Positions 58,179-64,000 of a stretch of DNA of 64,000 nucleotides are shown piece after piece; positions within the stretch are counted from its first letter, which is position 1, and each line of letters starts with the position of its first letter. The stretch is from Linnemannia hyalina (Eukaryota > Mortierellomycota > Mortierellomycetes > Mortierellales > Mortierellaceae), in contig JAHRHY010000005.1 of NCBI GenBank assembly GCA_019671135.1, forward strand, positions 124,001 to 188,000. The letters run 5' to 3'. Both the position numbers and the translations under genes were made by a program. The notes below the pieces were generated by a model that saw only the letters and a program-made list of their open reading frames with translations, searched no databases and had not been told where the DNA came from.

Positions 58179-60229
58179 TGTGATGTAGGTAGGTGGGTAG
58201 TGGATGTGTGGGAAGGTGATGGTTGAATGAGTTTGAAAAAGAAGGGAGATTGGTATGTGTGCCTATTCTCAAGTCGCCTTGGTACCTTTTAAGAGTACTG
58301 CTGCTCTGCCTGTCATTTTATGCTCAGGAAGAGTGGCTTGTGATCATATGGGTCAGAGATGGTGCATTGGCCCACATCATTCTGCTCCACTCCTTTCAAA
58401 TCTTCACTGCAGCAGCAAAGAAAGCAACCCCACTCGGCCGAGTTCAAGAAAAAAAAAGAAGGGGCCCCCGCCCTCCATCCTTCTTCCTTCCCACAAACAG
58501 CCACGATAACTGTGGAAGAACACGAAGAAGAGAAGGAGAAAAGAGGTGCAAAAAAGGCTCTTGCTCGAGGACGCTTGAAAAACAAGGCGTCCTTTTCGCT
58601 GTCCTCCTTTCTACCCAACTTTCACTTTTACTCTCACTTCTCTTACTTCTCCTTCTTCTTGTCGCCGAAAAGGCCTCCTTCAGCATTCTCGGTCGTATTT
58701 TCATACAGATACTACTTTCGACCTACTAACACTGTCTCTCGTCCCCTTCTCCTCTTACTTATTTCTCTTTCCCACTTTTACATCTACACAGACACCCACC
58801 TGCTCTCTTCCTCCTAGTCCTTTTTTTATTAATATCACTCATCCCCATCGTTAGGAATAAAGAATTTTTTACAATCGCCTTTGCTGCAGCAAGGACACAC
58901 ACGGCACAAAAGAAGAGCACACACGCTGATTTTTTAGGTATCAAAAATAACTGTATGGATGGGGATTTTTAGACATCCTTTTCCCTTATTTCTTCATCCC
59001 CCCCGACTCCCCCGCAGCAGTGTCGATCACCATCATCATCTTGGAGCCAGGAATAGTACTCTTTAGGATATTGTAGTACTGTGTCAGGTAAGAACGAGAA
59101 GGAAGAGTTGTAGAAGGGTTTTTTTTATGTCGAGAGTGAGGGGAGGAGAAGGAGGCATCAACTACAGGTAAAAGAGGTAGTGAAGAGTGGTGAGATGGAA
59201 GACGGGAGGTGAGGGTGGAGGTGACCGAGAAAAGAGTGGAGAGGAGAGAGGAGAAGAGGAAGCGAAGGAGCGAAGGAAAGAAGTTTATGAAAGGGAGAGA
59301 AGTGAGTAAAGTGCCTTTTTTTTTTTCTCAAGCACAACCAACTCGTTCACAGACTCTTGGCTGTGTCAAGGCCGAGGCAGTTGAAAAACAGGCGTCTAGG
59401 ACAGGTGCGCATTTTTACACGCGGTTAGCACGCATGGCATGGGAAGGAAGGGCTGAAATTGGAAGAGCTTCGCTGGGGCGGTGTGTGTGTGTGTCCCTGG
59501 TTCCAACTCACTCCGACCGGTGAGTATAAAGTGAGGTCCCATTCAGGGCTGAGAATTATTTGCATGATACGATATCGACGTGGCGCCTTGGCCCCTTCCC
59601 CACCCCCGTTCCGTCTCGAGCAAAGAAAAAGCTGGGGGTTGAAGGTGAAGCACAGGCCATGAACATGTTAGCCTCAGCCACTCGAGGATACGCCCTCGTT
59701 AAAACGAACGAACCATCGAACCTCTTTTGGAGTGAACCCCTCTTTTCCCTTTATCGCCTTTGTTCCCTTGTCCCGTTAACGTGCACCTCTCTTTCCCCCC
59801 TTTCCCTTCCCTGGCCCCTTCTTTCTTCCTTTCCTTTCTTACCCTTTCTTTACCGGTTCTTGGTGTTGCTGCTGTACACGCACTTACTCTTCGACACACG
59901 ACATTACTATCTCCTCTTTGTTCAATAGCACTCTCATCAATACGAACTCTCGACCAACCACCACCAACCCGTCGTGAATTACTCCAACCCGTTTCAACAC
60001 ACCAACCAACTGGTTGCCATCACTCCCCACCGCAACTTAACTCAAAAGGAGCCGGGCCTCCCTTTCTCTCTGTCGTTCTTGTGTGCAAGCGCAAACAACA
60101 TCAACAACACGGATTCGCACTCGCACTCGCACTGGTTCTCGACATTCCCTTACCACTTTGCCAGCGGGACATACCCTTCCCCTTCTGTCTTAACGTACCT
60201 GTACTTTTACTCATCCTAATTCCGTCGCC
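58179..60229. other. Two-kilobase divergent spacer
   Basis: The space between the dynein light chain and CHD-like starts. It is largely low-complexity with purine and pyrimidine tracts. The only coding-like piece is the possible reverse-strand exon at 58986-59078, entered separately. The last part is probably the CHD leader. Confidence 0.4.
58986..59078 (-). other. Possible orphan terminal exon
   Basis: A CTGACACAG acceptor is followed by 31 codons reading YYNILKSTIPGSKMMMVIDT and ending GGMKK and TAA. Composition and frame look coding, but I find no companion exons on the minus strand up to 60.2 kb. It could be the tail of a small gene or a remnant. Confidence 0.25.
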
Positions 60230-60775
60230 ATGAACCCCTACAACTACCAGGCAAGTCAAGTCAAAGGACGAAATGGATGTTTGAATGTGTGTTCATCCCT
60301 GGTCACCAGGTCTACCCGGGAGAGCAGGCGTTTGTTCTGGATTTTCAGGAACAGCCTTTTTTTTTTTATTTTTCTTTTGAAACACGTTTTTTCTTTTATC
60401 AGCCATTGAAACCAACAAGATTATCATCTGCGGACTTCCCGGGAAAACACACACACATACTTACTCAGGAACCGTCTGGATACCCTGAGAAAAAATATTA
60501 ACAATTCGAGGAGCCGCCTTTTTGGATCCATCCTGTCCTTCTGGACACATTCATTACAGTTGCTGACAGTGGCTGAGGCTGTAACTCACTTGGGAATGTC
60601 TCCTTGACGACTCGCCCAAATGACATTCGACAGAAAAAAAAATGGCGAGAAGGAACGAAGGAATACAAGACTGAACAGAAACGGAGAGACCGAGCAACCT
60701 TACTAACAGCATGTGGACTATTTTTTCACTGAGTGTCATTAGGCCCAGATCCTGCTGCAGCAACAACAACAACAA

Positions 60776-60806
<31 letters not shown>

Positions 60807-60830
60807 AACTACAACACGGGCAACAACTTC

Positions 60831-60870
<40 letters not shown>

Positions 60871-61594
60871 GCGTCAACACCCACAAATGCATGTTCAGCA
60901 GAAGCCGCAAGGCCAGATCCCACAAGGATACCCACAGGTCCCGCAATACCAACAACAGGTGTTCTCTTCTCAACAGTATCCTTCGACGGGCATGACGCCA
61001 CAACAGCAGCAACATATCTTCTTGCAACAGCAGCGTCAACAGCAACAATTTCAACTTCAACAGCAACAACAGCTGTATCTGCAACAACAGCAGCAACAAC
61101 AACACCAGCTGCAACAGCACCCTTCACAACAACAGCAACAACTCCCTGTACAACAGCAACAACAACTCCCTGTACAACAACAACAACAACAACAGCAACA
61201 ACACCAGCATGCTCTCGGCTTTGCGGCGCCTGTCCAGTTCAGCAGCCCAACTCTTGGATTCAGCCAGCCTTTGCAATACGATCCTGCAGGAACGTCCTTC
61301 ACGATCGACCAATCGCATCTGACCTCACCACCCAGCAGTCAAGCACACCTCCCCTCGCCATCTCCCACACCAGCGCAGCTCGAGGCTCAATCACACGCTC
61401 TCCAGATGGCCGGCCATACCATGTCTTCGACAGATGCGGCCCGACTGCGCGCCCAGCAAGCTTTGGCACAATCCCAAGCGCTACAGACTCAGGCCCAGAT
61501 GCAGGCAATGCAGGCAAAGGCGAAGGCTCAGGCCCAGGCACAAGCTCAAGCTCAGGCTCAGGCACAGATGCAAGCACAGGCACAGGCACAACTC

Positions 61595-61634
<40 letters not shown>

Positions 61635-63914
61635 TACAACTCCAGGCACAAGCACAGGCACAAGCACAGGCACAGGCAAAGGCTAAGGCACAAGCTCAAG
61701 CTCAGGCAAATGCTCAAGCACAAGCACAAGCTCAGGCTCAGGCTCTAGCCCACGCACAAGCGCAGGCCCACGCAAAATTCCTGGCGCATAATCAGTCCTT
61801 AGCCCACAATCAGGCGATGCTCCAGCAGCCCCTCGGTTCTCCTCTTTCCAGTGTGTACTCGTCCATGTCAAGCCCCGTCGCTCAGCCAACCTTGTTGAAC
61901 GGAGCTGTTGCTACAGCAATATCAACTCCCTCGATCCCCATGGCTCCCGTCACTCCAGCAGCTCTCGTCACTCCAATGGCACCAGTGGCTCAAGTGGCAC
62001 CAGCGGCAATAGTGGGACCAGCAGGAACCAACAAAACTCCAAGGCAACCCTCGACACGTGGCAAAGCTAAAGCAACAGGAGCCACGCGGAAGCAGGCAAA
62101 CCAACAGCTTCAGCATCAGCAGCAGGTATCCATGTCACAACCGCCACCTGCACAAGCTTATCAACAGCCTCCCCCACAACAGTTTTCTGAGCAAGCGTTC
62201 TTGCAGCAGTATCAGCAACCTATGCAACAGCAACAAAATCAACGAGTTCTCCCTCAACAGACGCAGGCACATTCAAAACAACAGACAAAGCCCCAGATTC
62301 CTCCTGTGAGCAAGAAACCGGCGACAACGAAGGTTTACAACAGCGACGACGACTCGGACTCAGACTCAGGATCATCGAGTTCGGGAGACGAATCGTCTTC
62401 TTCTTCCTCGTCATCTTCTGGGTCGTCATCTTCCTCAGAATCAGAGCAGGAGTTCAAGGGGAAAACGCCGCCGCCCGTCAAGAAGGCAGTGGGCAGGAAG
62501 AAGAATGTTGTGAAGGCTGGGGGCACGGCCACGCGGTGGGCAGTGCCTTATGATCCGGTGTTGGTCCCCATGGGTAGTAAGACGCTGGAGAAGATTCTTG
62601 CCTGGAGGTCGAACAATGGAGCTGAGGAACTGTTGATCAAGCACAAGGTATGCAAAGAGCGTGGATGGATAATGGACCTCCAAGAGATACTGCGATGGCC
62701 AGGATGACACAACTAACCTGTCCTTTTTCTGTTGATGCCACTGTCATTAGTTCTCGAGCTATCTTCATGTTGAGTGGGTGCCAAGGAAGCGGATTGAGGA
62801 TGGCGAGCATCTGGGCAAAAATCGAGTCAAGAAGTTCATGGAAAAGAATGGGCAACAGACAGATTATGAATTTTTCAACCCAGCGTTCACCAAGGTAAAG
62901 CCGACGAGTATGAAGTGCACACCTTGCGAATGTTCATTTATGACTGGATCTCTTTACATCTCACTGACCAGTACTGCTGCATCTCTCCCTTTGATGGACT
63001 AGATCGACCGCATCATTGACGAAGGAGAACTCACGACTGCAGATGGGGAGATTCAGATCTTCTTCTTGGTAAAATGGTGCAACACTCCCTACGACGGCTC
63101 AACTTGGGAGAAAAAGGACGACATCATGGGGCTGGAGCCGACCAAGGTCCACGAATTTTACTCGCGCAAAATCCATCCCACCGAAAGTGCAGCCCGGCAG
63201 TTGCCCCGTCCACCACGAGGCGCATTCCGGAAACTCAAGGAGTCGCCCAACTTCAAGCACGGGAACCAGCTTCGTCAGTATCAGATGGAGGGCCTCAACT
63301 GGTTGCTGGACTGTTGGTTCAATGAGCAGGCGTGTATTATGGCCGACGAGATGGGACTGGGCAAGACCGTTCAGTCGGTGACGTTCTTGAACGAGATTCA
63401 CAACACCTATCACATCCGCGGGCCCTTCCTCGTCATTGCTCCACTTTCGACCATCCCACATTGGCATCGCGAATTTGAAGCCTGGACAGACATGAATGTG
63501 GTCGTCTTTCATGGAAACATCCCTTCCAGGAACTTGATTGTCGACACGGAGTACTACTACAAGGACGTCACAGTAAGCAACTCGGATCATGAATGTTAAA
63601 CCTGCGCAACGTGAAGAAACACAGAAGGTATGAGTGAATGCTAATCAAGGTGTTTATCCGTTTGGTATTTGATTAGGGCCAAATTGTGCCAAACCTGTAC
63701 AAGTTTGACGTCTTGATCACGACCTACGAAATGGTAAGGCTCAGCGAAGTTTTATCTTCTTGGTTGTAAATAGACATTAGAGAAGAGTGTGACAAGCTAA
63801 CGACGCGTTATCTGTTCATTTGCTCGTTGTTAGATTGTGGCGGCATCAGCACAGCTCAAGCCTATTGCTTGGAGGGCGATTGTTGTTGACGAGGCGCACA
63901 GGTTGAAGAATTCG
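60230..63914 (+). CDS. CHD-family chromatin remodeller (5' part)
   Basis: Exons 60230-60250, 60743-62647, 62751-62894, 63003-63572, 63677-63733 and 63834-63914 give the first 926 residues; the gene continues beyond the window. The first exon is only MNPYNYQ and uses a GC donor (CAG|GCAAGT). Next comes a very long Gln-rich region, an alternating Ala-Gln tract, a Pro/Ser/Thr region and an acidic serine run. Tandem chromodomain segments then appear ([34 protein letters not shown]), followed by the SNF2 ATPase: [27 protein letters not shown] (motif I), [26 protein letters not shown] and [10 protein letters not shown] (motif II, DEAH). The [13 protein letters not shown] form is closest in memory to CHD6-9/Kismet rather than CHD1. 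It slides nucleosomes using ATP in the nucleus. Confidence 0.9.
60760..61215. repeat. CAA/CAG glutamine-codon repeat tract
   Basis: Mixed CAA and CAG codons encode long Gln runs in the CHD-like protein, including a block of CAACAACAA near 60831-60870. Interspersed Leu, His and Pro codons break it into blocks. Confidence 0.85.
61490..61790. repeat. CAGGCA hexanucleotide repeat (Ala-Gln tract)
   Basis: A CAGGCA/CAAGCT-type six-base repeat encodes alternating Gln-Ala with occasional Met, Leu, Val and Lys. It is in frame with the CHD-like protein, so length changes in six-base steps would keep the frame. Confidence 0.85.
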
Positions 63915-64000
63915 GTAAGGGCTCGTTCCATGGATGCGCTCTGTATTTTGTGTCCCTGTATGTCTTCAATATGTGACTCTAACAACTAAAGTGTTGTTAC

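Noticed and set aside
60733..61686. 317-codon Thr/Ala/Gly-rich frame overlapping the glutamine tract
   Set aside because: Arises from reading CAA/CAG and CAGGCA repeats in another frame; the Gln/Ala-Gln frame continues into chromodomains.

Overview
This is a eukaryotic, fungal window. Genes carry short GT-AG introns with AG|GTAAGT-like donors and CTAAT-type branch regions. Housekeeping families are typical of fungi (peroxisomal uricase, YCF1-type ABCC transporter, HSF, cytosolic Hsp70, deoxyhypusine synthase, mitochondrial bL27). Strongly expressed genes prefer C-ending codons, and pyrimidine-rich promoters and microsatellites are common. The P450 type, the retained flagellar or cytoplasmic dynein light chain, the CHD6-9-like remodeller and the abundant decaying repeats fit an early-diverging fungus, most likely Mortierellomycota. 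That placement is an inference from gene content, not a search.

Layout. 0.8-7 kb: uricase (-) and a four-exon cytochrome P450 (-). 8-15 kb: an accessory block. It holds a truncated Fanzor-like copy (8.06-9.44 kb) and then a larger relative (9.62-13.94 kb). The larger one joins an N-terminal FEN1/XPG-like nuclease to a C-terminal TnpB/Fanzor-like RuvC plus zinc-ribbon module. Next come an intronless helical protein with ClyA-like architecture and a 239-bp MITE-like inverted repeat. 16-26 kb: mostly repeat debris (a LINE-like tail, an LTR with the 3' end of a retroelement, small repeats) and one open Tc1/mariner-derived transposase that has lost all three catalytic acids. 26.9-29.3 kb: deoxyhypusine synthase (-) divergent from a GON7-like gene (+). 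31-36.5 kb: an adenylate-kinase-family protein with a mitochondrial-type leader (-) and a type I membrane protein (-). 37.4-43 kb: an Hsp70 gene with a phased heat-shock element, followed in tandem by two decayed Hsp70 copies. 44.9-58.2 kb: ABCC transporter (+), mitochondrial bL27 (-), HSF (+), an unrecognised nuclear-type protein (+) and a Tctex1 dynein light chain (-). 60.2 kb to the window end: the 5' part of a CHD-family chromatin remodeller (+), beginning with a seven-codon exon and a GC-AG intron.

The most unusual object is the FEN1-Fanzor fusion. All seven acidic positions of the FEN1-type site and the Asp/Glu/Asp of the RuvC site can be read. The copy is nevertheless interrupted by one frameshift in a CA run and one in-frame TGA, so this allele looks recently broken. 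The HSF gene and an Hsp70 promoter carrying a textbook binding array lie about 14 kb apart in the same window. All exon boundaries were derived by hand from reading-frame continuity and splice signals.
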